Shown piece by piece: positions 1 to 62,888 of a stretch of 64,000 nucleotides of DNA. The notes beneath the pieces were generated by a model. The model made no database searches. It was not told the origin of the DNA and saw only the letters and a list, made by a program, of their open reading frames with translations. How positions within the stretch are numbered: the stretch's first letter is position 1; the number at the start of each line of letters is the position of its first letter. The position numbers were made by a program, and so were the translations under genes. The stretch comes from Amoebidium appalachense (Eukaryota > Ichthyosporea): assembly GCA_963693365.1 (NCBI GenBank), contig CAVNZM010000011.1, positions 8,556,001-8,620,000 of the forward strand, written 5' to 3'.

Positions 1-12575
<12,575 letters not shown>

Positions 12576-13947
12576 GTTTATGGCAAGGCAGTCGTCGTAA
12601 TCCGGGCTGAAGAGAGGGTGATAGAAAATCTCCAAGGGGTATCGGTAATATCAGCGGGTAAGTAAAACACAAAACACGATCATAAATTTTCAGAGACAAG
12701 AATCGCTGTCAGAGGTAGGTGAATAAATCAATTCTTGTAATTTTTTTGTGCTTTGAAGCTTTGCAGCCGTTTTGGTCTTGCTAAAACTTTGAGTCACGTC
12801 AAGCCTTTCTGAAAATACTTCAAAAGATACAAAAAAGTAGCTTCATGTGCAAGCTGTGGAGGAAGTAGAACTTTGAAGAGGTCGATTATCGTCAAAGAGT
12901 GCCCGAGTTTCACCCCAGTCTCGTTCCTTGTAAACGCTGACGGGGCAGTAGAAAACAAACACCTTCTAAATTCCGGCGCAGTTATTCAGACACAGAAAAG
13001 GAGCTTTTATACCCGACACCCGGCGCACAGGTACCAAAGTGCAACACCGAAATAAGCCAGAAATAGAAGCAGTGCCTTTTTTTTTTATAGCCAATTGGTA
13101 ACTACAATTGAAGGCGAATAAATGCATGCGAAAATTTTCACATGATCAAAACCGACGCAACTCGGTGACGGCATCGAGCCTAACTACGGTATGAGCTTCG
13201 GGATCTTGAAAGAAATGAAATTTTGAAACGAAAAACAATTTACAGAACCTAAAACAAAAAGGAACAGCCACATATGCAAATGGCTGTTATATATCTAACA
13301 CTTTGTTCAACATATATTTTAAATATTTGGTTTTATTATTATTGATATTTGTTTGTGGAAGAAAAGGCTGTATTATTCAGTGTAAAAAGCATCTTTGTTT
13401 TTGATTATTCAATAATGATTGAGCCCGTCCAAATGCTACATGTGGTGTAGGGGGTATTTTTCACGGGAAAAGCCGCATGCCACAATAAATTAGACAGGTG
13501 TGATTAGATAAAAGCCATGAGGCGCGAATGGCCGGGTCCCAGGCCCGTGCTCAGGCTATTTGAGGGTTATTCTGTTATTTGTAGAAACAAAGTGCGGGAA
13601 AAAGGGAACCGGCGCCACGGCCTGCCGTTGCACATGCATGCATAGGTAGGAGTCACACATCACTATGATCCATGGTTGCAATAGTAGTAGCCTTGTAGGT
13701 GCCCTCAATACTTTTTGTGCAGCTGGCCGACCCGGGCCAGCACCGTCAATTGCAAGTTCACGTGCATCATGTCGACCCCTGAGGCTGCGGCCCCATGCCG
13801 GTCACTCGGCACATGTAACACCTTAGTAAATGCAATATGACCTGTGGCATTTACATGTTATTGAGCTTATAGAAAAGATGAAATTCTGAGAACGGCGCCA
13901 GCTATAATTAGATTTCAACCCTGGCAATACCCTCCTCTCCTCCTTTC

Positions 13948-15048
<1,101 letters not shown>

Positions 15049-15380
15049 CCCGCACACTGTGGCATATATATAGACATACTCATTGACACATGGAATCGTA
15101 ACAGCCTGGAAAGTACCTGCACATCCATAAACTTTCATTGAATATGTTTCACACGCTCAAAAGACATGCTCGTGACTGTCTCGGTCGCAGGCCATCGTCG
15201 AACTCGAATTCAGATTTCTTTCAACCTTCTGAGAGTTATATAAAATAGGCTTACTTGTACTCATGGAAACTATCGGCGATGCATGTGTGTTTTTGTGTGT
15301 TTGTATGTGTTTGACTGTGTGTGTCTGTGTCATCAGTGTTGTGTGTGTGTGTCTGTGTGTGTGTGTGCGTGGGCGCGCGT

Positions 15381-15411
<31 letters not shown>

Positions 15412-15516
15412 AGTGTTGTTGGAAATGCATGCTATGCAGGCACATGCATGCACCAGATATCGAGAGGAGGGGGAGGAGGGGATCCCCGGGAGGCATGCCG
15501 GAAAGTTGGGTGGTTG

Positions 15517-15556
<40 letters not shown>

Positions 15557-15829
15557 TGATAGCGGGAGTAAGAGAGAAAAATAAAGTGCCACAATCATTT
15601 GTATTTGTAGGCAGGCACATCATTTTGTGCCACAACACGTAAGCATACCACACGTGGCATTGTTGCATTGGCTTATACGCCCGTCTGCATGTCTGTGTGC
15701 CTACATTCACGTGTACACGTGTGCGTACACGTGCATCAATGCAGGCAGCTGCATGTGTGAGTGCTCAGCCAGGCACTGACACCTGCCGCCTGCATGTGCA
15801 TAGTGAACTTGCTCCCAACAGAATTGCAT

Positions 15830-16286
<457 letters not shown>

Positions 16287-16346
16287 CAATTTGGCTGTGT
16301 GCTTCGTTTTTCCTTGGCAGTTTTGGCCTGGTATACATAATGAAGG

Positions 16347-16390
<44 letters not shown>

Positions 16391-16570
16391 CTCTGTGTGT
16401 GTGTGTGTGTGTGTATGTGTGTGTGTGTGTGCACGGTGTGTGTGTGTGTGCACGGTGTGTGTGTGTGTGTATTGCCAAGTGTACGTACGTGTATGCACGT
16501 GTGTCACCCTGTGTCTCACCAACCCCCCCTCCCCCCTCCCCCCCCCATATTTCCCCACCTCTCCCACCCG

Positions 16571-16606
<36 letters not shown>

Positions 16607-17536
16607 CGGGGGGCCTTCTGTCTGTCGGCCACACCCAATCTCTAGTTATGTTGGTTACTACCCTCGTAGGAAAAAAGGGTGTTTTTTGTGTGTGCCTGTG
16701 TTCGTTTTTTGGTGTCTGTGTAAATGTGTGTGTGAGTGTTTGTGGGGAGGGAATGGAAGGGGGGGGGGGGGGGAGGGGGGGGAGAGAGGGGGTGGGCCTA
16801 AGGGTAGGAAACCACAAATGCCCCCCGAAATCTCGAGGGTGATGTGATGACCATATATGGTTAATCGGATTTATTTAGTCACTTTACACTCAGACCAGCT
16901 GAGCTGACAGCCGCATATACAGTAAGGGCACACCGCATGGCCAGTAAGGGCACACCGCATGGCCACTGAGGAGACTGCATGGTATTAAAACTTAAAAAGG
17001 CTTCGTATCCACTACAAGGTTTTTGTAATAATAATTACTCAGGTGCTGTTTGAGGTAGATCTTTAAGGTACCTCATGCGAGAGAACGGGGTAGAAATTTA
17101 AAAGAGCCAATCAGGGGCTTTGGGTCCATTCGCAGGAGTGTGTTGTTTGTGTGCCTACTGCAGCGGGAAGCCCCTAGGCTGCTCCTAAATTTGCATGTCC
17201 CCATTCGTGCATTATGATATATTTTTTTAATATCACGTTATAATGATTAACGGTGGCCAATTACTGCTGGTGTTGAGCTGTCAACCAATACGGAACAAGT
17301 ATAAACTTCTTTCAGTAAATAACAATCCTACACATGAAATAACAATCCTACACATGAAATCCTTATGTTTTATGTGATTGTACGTATACAGGCAACACCT
17401 TATGGATTCAAGCTCAAAAGATACCTCACAAAACACACCGTCCAACAACTTGATAGCTGAATTTTCAATCACACACCTCGCCAAATCGCCCTCTAATCGC
17501 ACCCAATCGCACAAACGTCCACCAATAAGTAACCAA

Positions 17537-17846
17537 TCAGCGACCGGGCCCATACGGGTTCACAGCCACGCCAGTCTTCTTCTCAACCACCGCCAGATCG
17601 GAAAAGTTGTGATTTACGACGCGATGGTGAGCCTCATCGGCCCTAATCTGTGCGATCAGATCGCGCATGCTGGCGTCTTCCGGCAGCTTCCAGTAGTTGC
17701 GGGCCACCTCAGGTGCAATCGTGTTTTGCCACATCGGAAGCTTACCTGCATCAAGTTCCTGTACAGGAAAAAGGAGAAAAAAATTAAAAATAAGAATAGA
17801 GAAAGATCAAATAAAATGAAGATGGGAGGGAGGAAGTGGGGCGGGG

Positions 17847-17896
<50 letters not shown>

Positions 17897-20109
17897 AGGC
17901 AGTGCGAGTGTGTTTCTCGCCTGCGCTGTGCGTGATTGGATGTAAATGCGTGTTGGACAAAAGCTTCTAAAACAAAGTCAACTTCTGGGTCACTTCTTGC
18001 TGATTTTCTTCACACCTTTCCACCCCTTCCCCCTTGCCCAAAACAAATTGACTCAAAAAATGCCGAAAAAGGACAATAACTTGTAGAAACATAAGGGTTT
18101 GTACCTTAAAGCAATTAGTTCAAGTGGTATGCAAATGATAACTCGTGGATTTGCGCGGATTTGCGCCCTTTTGGCATGGACGGAGTGGACTGGCATCTTT
18201 AAGCAACGAGCACATTTAGCGCTAGCAGTGGGTATATACTCGTACCTTTAAGCAGTGAGTGTACGTCTTCACCGCCTCCTCCTCCAAGTACCCAACGAAC
18301 CGATGGCAGAAGCGGGGAGACAAGAGATAAGCCAATGAAAACCCGGTCACGAACACGCCCTGAGCACCAATAATCATCGAGCGCATAAAAAGCCCCGGTT
18401 TCTTCATAGTCATTGCGGTAAGAAGGTGCATTCTCTCGTTTTCCGCCTCTTCTAGAAGGGTGTGGATCCATCCGTGGTCGCGACGTAGGCGGCGGAGGGA
18501 GTGAAGGTGGCGGGTCATTGCTGCAACCATACCGGGAACGCCGGCGACGGTCTCGAGAAAGACGATGCGCGTGAGCCACCTGTATATGTGTATATCAAAA
18601 TATGTTGAGTTATGATATAATGGTAGTTAAAAAATGGACAAAAAGAAAGCGCGGACATCTGTTGTGTGGGCTTGTTTCTTTTGCTTTCTTTTCTTTTCTT
18701 TTCTTTTCTTTTCTTTTCTTTTATTTTTGAGGGGGGGGGAAAGGGGGGGGGGGGGGGGTGGGGAAAGGGGGGGGGGGGGGGGTGGGGGAAAGGGGGGGGA
18801 GGGTGTAAAGGGTGGGGAAGGGAAGGAAGGGAGGGCGCAGGGAGAGCGGGACGGGGGGGGGGGGGGGGGAGGGGGGGGGGGGATGTGTTTTTTTGCTGGA
18901 CATCAGTGAAGCATGGGATTAGGCCTCGGGGAGGGGGGGGGGGGACGAATGCGTACCTGTCCTCTGTCATAGGCTTTCTGTCGTAGCCAGTGACGATATC
19001 AAACCCCTTGCGGCATGCCTGCACAGTACCATACGCCAACTTGTCAACAAACCCCTTTGGCTCCCTGTGCGTCACGTTCACCGTGTCACACTCTTCAGCT
19101 GTCCAGATGGGGTGGGCGAGAGTGTATTCCTTGGCTGTGCCGGCGGCGGTGATGGTGTTGAAGTGGACGGTTTCGTAACCAGCTTGAGAATCTTTGACGG
19201 TCACCGTGGCGGAAGGTGCAGTGGTCTGTAGGATGGAATGGGTTAAATAAAATAAAAAAGGGAAGGGGGGGGGGGGGGGGGGGGGGAGGGGGTGTTTACG
19301 CGAGCTGTTTTGGTTTAAGCAATAAGTTGCATTTGCGGCTAATCAAGTACTCGTTTTATGGTAAGGGAGGTGGCCTTTCGGTTTTGTGTGTATGTGGTGT
19401 GCACGGGTTTGCTACAAATGTGTACGCGCACATGGCAGCATGTTTTTTCTTTTTCTTTTTTTTCTTTTCTTTCTTTCTTTTCTTTTTTTTTTTCTTTGTT
19501 TGGGGAGGGAGGGGGGAATGGATGGGGGGGAAGAGGGGGTAAAGAGGCTGGGAGGAGGAGGGAGGTTGAGGGAGGAGGGGCGGAAGGGGGGGGGGGGGGG
19601 GGGGGGGGAGGGGGGGGAGGGGCAGACACTTCCGGGGGACACAGTGAGGCACATGCTAGAGGGTTGTATCCTATTTGCGTTATTTATGTTGGAGCGCCAC
19701 ACACGCACACAAAATGTTCACACAAACCGTGACCGAAATGATACAGATACGGGCCTGATCATACATGTCACTGAGATCTAGAGGCGCTGGCTTGTACAAT
19801 CGCAATGTATATGCCCGTGAAGACATCCCCACCCCCCCACACACATTCTAAATTTGCATGTGTACACACATAAACAGACTCAGAGACACACAGATATCGA
19901 TATATCCCTAAACGCATACACACCTGCTTAGCATTCGTCTCCTTGGTTTCTGGAGTCTGAGTGGAGAAGCTTCCGGTAGGAGCAGACATGGTAGCACGCA
20001 ACACCGGCACGGTCGTGTGCAGGGCACGCATTTGCGCCAAAGCAAGTGGGCCGGCGGCTGCACGCAGAAGGCCCATACGCGCCAGGGAGGGAAGAGTAAG
20101 ACTTGCCAT
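17537..20109 (-). CDS. AOX: Mitochondrial alternative oxidase (4 exons)
   Basis: Exons 5' to 3': 20109-19924, 19225-18957, 18579-18246, 17758-17537; 1011 nt, 336 aa. Cyanide-insensitive ubiquinol:oxygen oxidoreductase of the mitochondrial inner membrane (matrix face), bypassing complexes III and IV. The N-terminus (about 45 residues, Arg/Ser/Ala-rich, no acidic residues) looks like a mitochondrial presequence. The four diiron motifs are present: LET (Glu161), NERMH (Glu200, His203), LEEEA (Glu252) and RADEAHH (Glu305, His308). The membrane-associated hydrophobic segments fall at about 214-240. Length and motif spacing fit the family. Introns are short (0.4-0.7 kb) and, unlike the neighbouring genes, have no (CA)n acceptor and no family A/B insert, although poly-G runs are present. 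The start is the first ATG after TATA- and CCAAT-like motifs. Confidence 0.95.
17851..17895. repeat. Poly-G run in AOX intron 3
   Basis: About 45 consecutive G on the plus strand, C on the sense strand of AOX. Confidence 0.9.
18669..18903. repeat. (TTTTC)n followed by G-rich tract in AOX intron 2
   Basis: A run of TTTTC units (about 18675-18722) is followed by interrupted poly-G, all in the intron between AOX exons 2 and 3. Confidence 0.85.
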
Positions 20110-20213
20110 GGTGGATTTTGTTTTTGTACAAGAAAACGTGAAGCTCGATCGTTTCAAGTGTCACGCGGAAGGTCGAAAACAGAAAAGTGAAAACTGTGTG
20201 CGTCAGGCTGGGG

Positions 20214-20330
20214 TTTATATACGTGGGGGGTCAAGTGACGCGCGCTGATTGGTGGAAGGATAGAAATCGGTGGAGCACTGGAGACGGCAAAAGAAGTTTG
20301 TAGAAGGTTATTCCTCAATTCGCTGATTGG
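20214..20330 (-). promoter_or_regulatory. Putative AOX core promoter: TATA-like and two CCAAT-like boxes
   Basis: On the minus strand TATATAAA lies at 20221-20214, about 105 bases before the AOX ATG. CCAAT motifs lie at 20252-20248 and 20330-20326, about 140 and 220 bases before the ATG. Position and spacing fit a TATA/CCAAT promoter, but no transcript start is visible in the sequence. Confidence 0.4.
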
Positions 20331-21454
20331 ATAAAAACGGTCCCATTCAATAAACCCCAATCGTAAAATGCCAAAAAGTGCGCACGGAAGTGTTACGGAG
20401 ATAGCAATCCGTGACCTTAACATCTAGATCTAATTGCTAGGGATAAATTGGTTGGATGTTGCGACTTTAGTTCTGGAATGTAGCCATTCATCTGTCACCT
20501 TCTAGAGTCATGCTTTCGAAACATCCAGCAACATGGGCGTGCGATCACAGGAATCTCTCACGTGAAATTAAAAGTTTTGGGGCACGGACAAAAGCACGCC
20601 CTTCTTGTCCGTGCCGTCAGAAATTTACAATTTCTTTTCGAAAAAAAATCAGCGATCAAGAAATTATGATGCGCAATTTATCTTTTTTGTAATATACAAC
20701 TTCTTTATCATGCTTTTATCAGCGATATATCCATGTTTCACACGCCCTGCCAGGCAGCTGTGCTCTGGCATACAGTACATGCTCACTCTGCGCAGCTCAC
20801 AAATGCTCACGCGCTACCTAACTCGCGCAGTCGTGCTCCCATTTTTGCTCTCTGTGGGTGCTTCTTTACTGTTAAAGAAAAATTTTATCTATTTTAAATT
20901 AATTTGTGATGCAGATAATGATTGTTTTGTAAGGAATTTTAGTTCTCTGTCATGTCTCGTTCTCGCCAGAATCTCTGAGTCTCGACTCAAGATCTAAAAA
21001 GTGATCACGGGCATGCCAGGAATGTGGACGTGCCCCTCTTGATTGGCTGCCCATCTCCCCACTCTTTGACCAATCGCATTGCACGCGTGCGCATGCATGG
21101 CGTAACACTAACCGGTGGGGCGGTGCCACATTTGCGACGACTTATATAACACGCGCACACACATCTGCACGTGTGCGTCATAATGTGAAGTTACTTTTCC
21201 AGCCGTGTTTTGTGTGTGCGTGTATGTTCATGCTAAGTTCATTGGCTACCATGCGTGCGCATCTGTGCGTGTATTAGTGTGCATGTACGCACGGTGAGCC
21301 AGTGTGTCACGGCGTGTGTGTGCACGTGTGTGCCTAATATTAGCTGCCATGGCCACGGTGTGTGTGTGCATTTCAATGTCGGCGTTTCATGGCATGTTAC
21401 GTCCACATCGGGTCACAAATATATTGTAAATGCATGCACACGTCACACCAAAAT

Positions 21455-21504
<50 letters not shown>

Positions 21505-21506
21505 AT

Positions 21507-21538
<32 letters not shown>

Positions 21539-22322
21539 CACACCATTGCACGACCTGGGGCACTACCCCCCGTAACCACCGGTGTCCACCCCTCCCTTCC
21601 CCAGCCGCCACCACCTTTCGAAAAGGCAAAAAAAGAAAGGAAAAACAACTGCACACATTCAAGTACATACCCAAACACACACAGTGACTGTACACTGAGA
21701 CACCCACCTCCTCGCTCCCACATTTGTCAATCCCAGCCCCAACGTTAACTCCCAGTCCAAACAACCGGCACGCACCGACCGCACAAAACTACTAAACCCT
21801 CCTAATCTGAATGAAACTTCAAACAAACGCACAAAACAAAGAAACGAGGAACTTGCCATACACTGAACGTTGATAAATGTTCTTTGCCACGCGCAGAAGA
21901 ACCATTCCCAGTCACGGAGCTTATTTTTTATTTAATCGAAGCACCCCATTCGTGCATTACAAAATTATAGTGATATACACGGCAACACGTGCACCACGTG
22001 TATAGCTCTCTCTATTTTTTGACACCAGGCGTTATTTTGGGGCCTTTGGCATCGACTGCTACTTTATGGTCAACATGATACAGAACTATACAATATGTAA
22101 ACAAATCACTGGTAGTGTGTGCGTGTGTGCGCGCGCGTGTGTGTGTGCGTGTGTGGGCACGTGCGTTTCATGTTAATGCATGTGGCACTGTGGATATGTG
22201 TTTCGTTGTACGTGAGGAGGATGCAGTATTTGAAGCAATAGAAATGTGGAACGACTCAGGCACGTGTCTGTGCACATGTGTGCCTGTGGGTATGCACCTG
22301 CGTGTCTGCAATCACGTGTATG

Positions 22323-22324
<2 letters not shown>

Positions 22325-22400
<76 letters not shown>
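22325..22400. repeat. (TG)n array in SEL1L 3' flank
   Basis: A pure (TG)n array about 75 bases beyond the SEL1L stop codon, (CA)n on that gene's sense strand. Confidence 0.9.
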
Positions 22401-22401
<1 letters not shown>

Positions 22402-22472
22402 CGGGAAAACATGGGGGTTGGGTGGGGGGTGGGGTGGGGGGGGGCGGGGGGGAGAGGGAGGGGGAGGGGAGG

Positions 22473-46187
<23,715 letters not shown>

Positions 46188-48678
46188 GTTTTGCGTAAAA
46201 GATGACACGAACCAGCTGGGGTAGTCAGCAAAGGTAAAAGGGGAAAAAAAACCTCTTTTGATGAGGCTTTCTTGGTTACAGGGAGAACTGGAGCAAGATC
46301 GCAAACTAACTTGATGTGTATATCGAAAAGGGAACCTCCTTTATCTAAGTGAGGTTTGAAAGAGTTAACTGTTCGTTTGTAACAGTGCACCTGAAGATGG
46401 TTAATTACGCTTGTAAATCCAACTTGGCCTAGCTTTCATCTTATGGCCTTTGAACTCTTACTGTCACAGCTAGAGACACGGTTATGTTCTAAGGTTTGCC
46501 TTACTTCCACTTTCATAAAAATTTATACCCATTACTTTGTCCCCAACCACAAAGTTCAGTTCAGTCAGTTTTCGTTTTTCGTTTTTTTTCTTTTTTTTTT
46601 TCTTCTTAGCTATAGAATAAGAATAGAGACGAAAGGAGAGAAATAAGTCCACTACGATGATTGCGTAATGTTGGGATTGCGCAGAACTTGCGCAAGTATA
46701 GCGATATCATCATCCGACCAGGGTGTGAATTATCGTACTTTTGGCTCTCGGGATACTGGCAGTCACCAACCGTCTTGTGGATTGGCTTTTTTCCTCGTAG
46801 AGTAGCGCTGTTTTTTTTTGTTTTTTTTAGGGACACGATATAACTTGTGGAGACATTTATTTCTCTCTCAGAAGCCCCCACGGCCTCGAGCTCAGTGAAA
46901 TCATCAGGCAATGAATGCATGATCGATTGGTGACTCAGGGTGATCATCATCGATATCGTGGAAATCGACTTCGAAATTTGACTTGATTCTGTGCCTCTGG
47001 ATAGTTACACCTGGCTCCTAAGTGACTCAGAGCTTTCATAGTGAATCAGGCATATAATTTTTTTTGACAATTATTATGAGTTTGTGTTGTGTTTTCATCG
47101 CGGATTACGTTCATGTTTGCTTCGTATTTTTGTCACGAGCAATTGGACGGACACAATTGGAATGACGATTCGAAACGGAATGGAGTTCTGTAGTGGGCTT
47201 GCTTGTGGCGATTGGCGTGCTGCTCAGCCAATCTACGGTCGTGATCCTATCTTTCACCAGGGCGAGAAATTTGTTTTTGGCAATCCATGAACTTCCTTAA
47301 TATAAGCAATAATAAAAAATAAAAAGTATATTATCTTAAAATGAGCAAGGATAAAAAATCACTAAGTTTTCTAAAACCTGAAATTACGGTTGGCTTAAAA
47401 GCCACTTGCAAAAGTTGCTCTAGACGAATGAGAAAAGCAATGTATCAATTCGTATGGAGGTATGGGGAGCTCGAGCCGCAGCACTGGTCTAAAACAGGGC
47501 CGAGGCCCTGCCAAAACTTCAGAACAAGATCATCGTTAGCAACATTATATCGACAGAATGTTGGATCATTACAGCTGTTGGGGATAAAATGTTATGTTTT
47601 CTTTTTATCCATGCACTTTGCAAGACTTACTGAATAAATGTGCCCCACTTGCGGTCGCTTAGCCACCGAATCCACCCGGTGGACTCGACGTCCCGGATTC
47701 GGGTTTCAAAAAGTATAGGCCTAAACGGAAATCCCTGTAAAACAGTCATAGACCCCAACTGATTAGATCTTGAAACCCCATAAATTACAGTCGTAATTTT
47801 CAAAGTGATGTATCTGGGATTTTACATCAATTCACGCCCTACTACATGATCTTCTCCCACTTATTTTATCCAATCGGAATTCGAATACGAACTATTGACC
47901 GATTCTCCCTATATCAGGCCCTCCCTAAATATTAGTAATTAATAAGCTCAAAGAAAGAAAATATTTCCTTACAAATAATGCACATATGTGGTTAAAGTCA
48001 ACACAAAAAGCAAAAAAATGCAAATTGTATTTTTTTTTGTCTTTATTTTACATTAGGCACAAATTGGAGGGTGAAAGCTGTACGACCACAATTCTTCAAG
48101 GCGCTTATTTGGAAAGAAAAGATCTGTAGGGACCGTGTCACACCAACTGCGTGCCAATTAGATCACATCATAGACGCAACGTCAACAAATTCCTGCGAGT
48201 AAAAGCGTGGGAAGCGGGAGCGCAACACAATTCGACGCGCACAATTTTACTTTTTTCGTTTCTTTTTTTTATGTTTTCGCTAAGCTGTAGGAGGGGTGCA
48301 GGAAGGTGTGGGGACTGTAGCGAACGTGGGGAATAACGTCGGGGAGGTGCTCTTTATGCCTTTTTAGGGGTATATGCTTCGTGGGGCATGAAGACACACA
48401 CAAAACGCCCTAGCATATTCAGGTGTACGAGTGCCCAATTTGTAGTTGTTTTGTGGTGATATGCCCAATTGACCGTGGTCTGTTCGAGGGCAGGGTGCAC
48501 TTGTTTTTGAGTCATTACACATAGGTCCCAAGGAAAACACCAGAAAATCACTCAAAACATCACCACCTCGTTGTTGTTATTAACGCACAATCTTCATCCT
48601 GCGTAACAGTCACTTCGTCGCACCCCATTCAATAGCAGTCAGAGAGACGCCTAGGCCTGGCTCATTCCCACAGACAAT
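46188..48678. other. Head-to-head intergenic region between SEL1L-like gene and LCIB gene 2
   Basis: About 2.5 kb of unique, repeat-poor sequence between two divergent start codons, so it should hold both promoters. Short frames exist at 47084-47290 (68 codons) and 47341-47637 (98 codons, Cys-x-x-Cys near its middle); neither has recognisable similarity or splice support, so I do not call them genes. It is one of the few stretches lacking microsatellites. Confidence 0.5.
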
Positions 48679-59268
<10,590 letters not shown>

Positions 59269-59282
59269 ATGACGACATGTGT

Positions 59283-59325
<43 letters not shown>

Positions 59326-59356
59326 TGCATGGGTGTGGGTACGTGGGTGGTTGGTG

Positions 59357-59394
<38 letters not shown>

Positions 59395-60454
59395 TGCAGC
59401 CCTTGCGCATAGACCAGGTTATAAAGTATTATCAAAAGAGTATTTAGATTTATTTACGTAGTTGATTATTGCACATGCAGTTAAAGTCATATCATGAAGA
59501 CGCTGGTGTATTGTACAATATCACAAAATACGATGTTGGTGTCCAGGGATATTAGCAGTTGAATGAAAGTCATTTAGTTTAGACGAATAGGGTCTAGGAT
59601 ATTTGTTTGTTCATGTTTCTTCAAAATATTACTGCATGTGGGCGGGATTCGACACCTAACGACTTGATCTCTCTTGACGTGTCTTTCCCCGTTTTTCCAG
59701 TTGCTTTTTTTATTTCCCTTTCCAGTTCTCCTTTGCCTTCAAATAATCCATTGTTTTCCGGGAATTTTTTTATTTTGGCAGACAGGAACAAGGGACATGT
59801 GGGTATTCATGCCGAGACAGTACGAAAAAAATATAACAGTCGCTGGGTTCAGAGGCTCCACTAGAAAAATAGTTTACACAATGAGAACATCTTTTGAATA
59901 TCTCTTGAATGCCACTGGTTGGCTGAGATATGATGATGTGAATACTTGATGAATACCGCTTGAATACCTCGGTATTCAACCGGTTGTGTACATGTACATG
60001 TGTACAATATATATACCCACTGTGAATACGTTTGTGGCCCAAACCATGGCAGGAGAATCAAATTCTCTACCAAGAAATACAGAGTATGTGCATTGCAGCA
60101 CTGTTGCACGTATGAGTAAGGCTGAGCCCTATTCCTACTTTTTTAATTGTCACGATAAAAAAATTGTTTGGCGTGCAAAACCTTCAATTCACTATAGTGC
60201 TATGGCTTCTAGCTGAATTGTTTGACTGCGCCATTTGTCCGATGATGATGTGGCCTTCGGAATGTTCATTCTGAAACAAACATGTCGTTAACAAACATAC
60301 ATGTCATATATACAAACATATACAAGCCGTCAATAAACATTCATGCATATGTCTTTAATAACTTGGCAGCACATTCGATTCCCCCCCTTTCTGAAACTCA
60401 CAGACATTGAATACTCAACAAGGTATCATACACCTCCTTCACATTGGGGTACTC

Positions 60455-60458
<4 letters not shown>

Positions 60459-60490
<32 letters not shown>

Positions 60491-60591
60491 ACACACACAC
60501 CACCACCACCACCACCACCATGTGTGCCATACATGAACACACACAGGCACACGCACGTATACACACTCATACTCACACGAACGCACGCAAG

Positions 60592-60648
<57 letters not shown>

Positions 60649-60688
60649 ACACACACCTTCGACCACACACACACACACACACCTTCGA

Positions 60689-60770
<82 letters not shown>

Positions 60771-60830
60771 ACAAACACACACACGTACGACACACAGACA
60801 CACACACACACACCCTTTCAGGCTGACACA
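60459..60830. repeat. Poly-C, (CAC)n and (CA)n composite
   Basis: C-run (60459-60490), (CAC)n, then (CA)n arrays separated by two ACACCTTCGACCACAC units. Confidence 0.9.
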
Positions 60831-61380
60831 CACTCGCTCTTTCTCCAGGCCCCCAATTATGCTCATGCACCATAGACACAGGAATTTCTTCACTCGCACA
60901 CTATTATATCTCTAAAATGCACACATTAAGCACGGTGCCGAAATTAAACTAATTGCCCGACAAGCAAGAGGGTCTTCGAGGTTCAATATTAGTTACAATG
61001 CATAAGATGCGCAACAGAGATTTCTGTTTGTAGCAGTTACGAGACATGAACTTGACCAAAAAAAGAAAAAAAAAAAGAGAGAGAGAAAAGAAAAGAGAAA
61101 TCATAGGCCTATAGGCAATGACAAATCTACATGTCACAATTACAAGCTTGAGGCTCTAAAAACTCGTTAGAATGTTTTTTGTGTTTGGTTGCATGTCACG
61201 GCACACACACCAGGAGGGTGCTGAGAAGGGAAGAGTAACCCCCCCCCCCTCCCCCACCCCCCCTCCTGCACTCGGTTCGACACCTGCTGCCCACACTCTA
61301 CCACGTGCAGAGCTCTAGTTGGCAACACACCACGTTTGACTCCGTAGCAAGAGCCCAATGCTCACATCAAACTTGCTTTA

Positions 61381-61695
61381 AACCGAGTTTTTCTGCAAAA
61401 AGCAGAGTTTTTCTGCAAAAAGCAGTTATTCTGCAAAAAAATGAATATTCCGCAAAAAGCCGAATTATTCTGCATTTTTCTTAAACGAAGATAACTCGCT
61501 GCCAGGAGCAGAGAAGTTCTCAGTTTTTGCAAAACAGTTCAGATGATAATTCTGCTCTTTGCTGAATAATTCTCCCTTTTGCAAAATAATTCTGCCCATT
61601 TTTACATTTTAATAGCAGAATACTTATGTTAAGTTTGCAGAATGATTTTTCTCGGAGCAAACTAAATTCTTGCTGATGTGGTTGTGTCCTCTCCG
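61381..61695. repeat. Family C repeat, diverged
   Basis: Several copies of TTCTGCAAAAAGCAGA-type sequence, then TTTTCTCGGAGCAAACTAAA and GCTGATGTGGTTGTGTCCTC, matching the segment CTCGGAGCAA...GATGTGGTT at 15930-15960 and 16141-16170. Confidence 0.7.
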
Positions 61696-62638
61696 TTACG
61701 TTTTTTTGCGAAGCATCGGACCGATTCTTACTTTTTTGAACCCACATCCGGTCCGATTCATCGGATTTATTCATGCTAATAATATTATTATTTCATGCTA
61801 GGTACTAATAATCATCATTATTATTATTATTGGCGATAGATTTAGTTAGCAACACTAGCTCATGGCTTCTCACGGCCCGGTGTGAAAATTCCGCATGAGT
61901 GCCTCCACGAGCACACACACACATGCTTGCACAAAAACAAAGTCTTCTAAAGGAACAGCAATAGAATAAAAACGAGACCCGCTCAAGGTGTTGCCGCTTC
62001 TGTTTGTCCCCCCCCCCCCCCCCCCCCTCCCCTTCCCGGGATCTCCCCCCCCCCCCCCCCCTCCGGAACCCCTGCCACGGTGTTAGGCTAGGCGCATGTT
62101 GCAACATGAACATACCCCGGGCACAGAGTCAGCCCGATCATCATCATCGGATATGGTTCTTAACTCACGCTGCTTCATCAAGGCCACACTGTATTATTAA
62201 AAAGTTGCCAATCATTCTGAAATCCAACGTACGCTGCTCGTATCTTCTGAAAGGCCGGATCTCGTGCGCCTTAATCGTGATCATGATAACAGCAGCCATA
62301 TGAATCCTCCCTCCCCCCCCCCCCCCCCCTCACCTCACCTCCCTCTCCCCCCTCCCCCCCCCCCCCCCCCCCCCCCTGCCGCCGCCCCCCCTGCTGGTCC
62401 CCCACACGTCGGAAAATCACTTTTCCACTTTCCCGTTTCCCATAGTAGTATACCTCCGGCTATTTCATTGTTTTCCAGGCTAGGACCTGTCTGCCCCAGC
62501 CTTGCTCTTAACGTTGGTCCAGAAACTTTGTGCCCGAGTGCCCCACGCGCGCTTGGGTGAAGCAATACAAAATGTGGAAGTCATAGTAGATATCTCAAGG
62601 AGAGTGTCATCACACAAATGTGGCCTATATCCTCTCTC

Positions 62639-62888
<250 letters not shown>

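Larger units (their letters stand above)
20110..22472. other. Intergenic region between AOX (5' end) and SEL1L-like gene (3' end)
   Basis: 20110-20450 should be the AOX promoter/5' UTR. 20450-21430 is unique sequence with no supportable gene. 21457-21504 is poly-C running into a short (CA)n array; 22325-22400 is a (TG)n array. The SEL1L-like transcript must end in the part nearest 22472. Confidence 0.6.

Noticed and set aside
47341-47637. 98-codon plus-strand ORF in the head-to-head intergenic region
   Set aside because: Starts with ATG but shows no family similarity, no splice support and unremarkable composition; left as intergenic.
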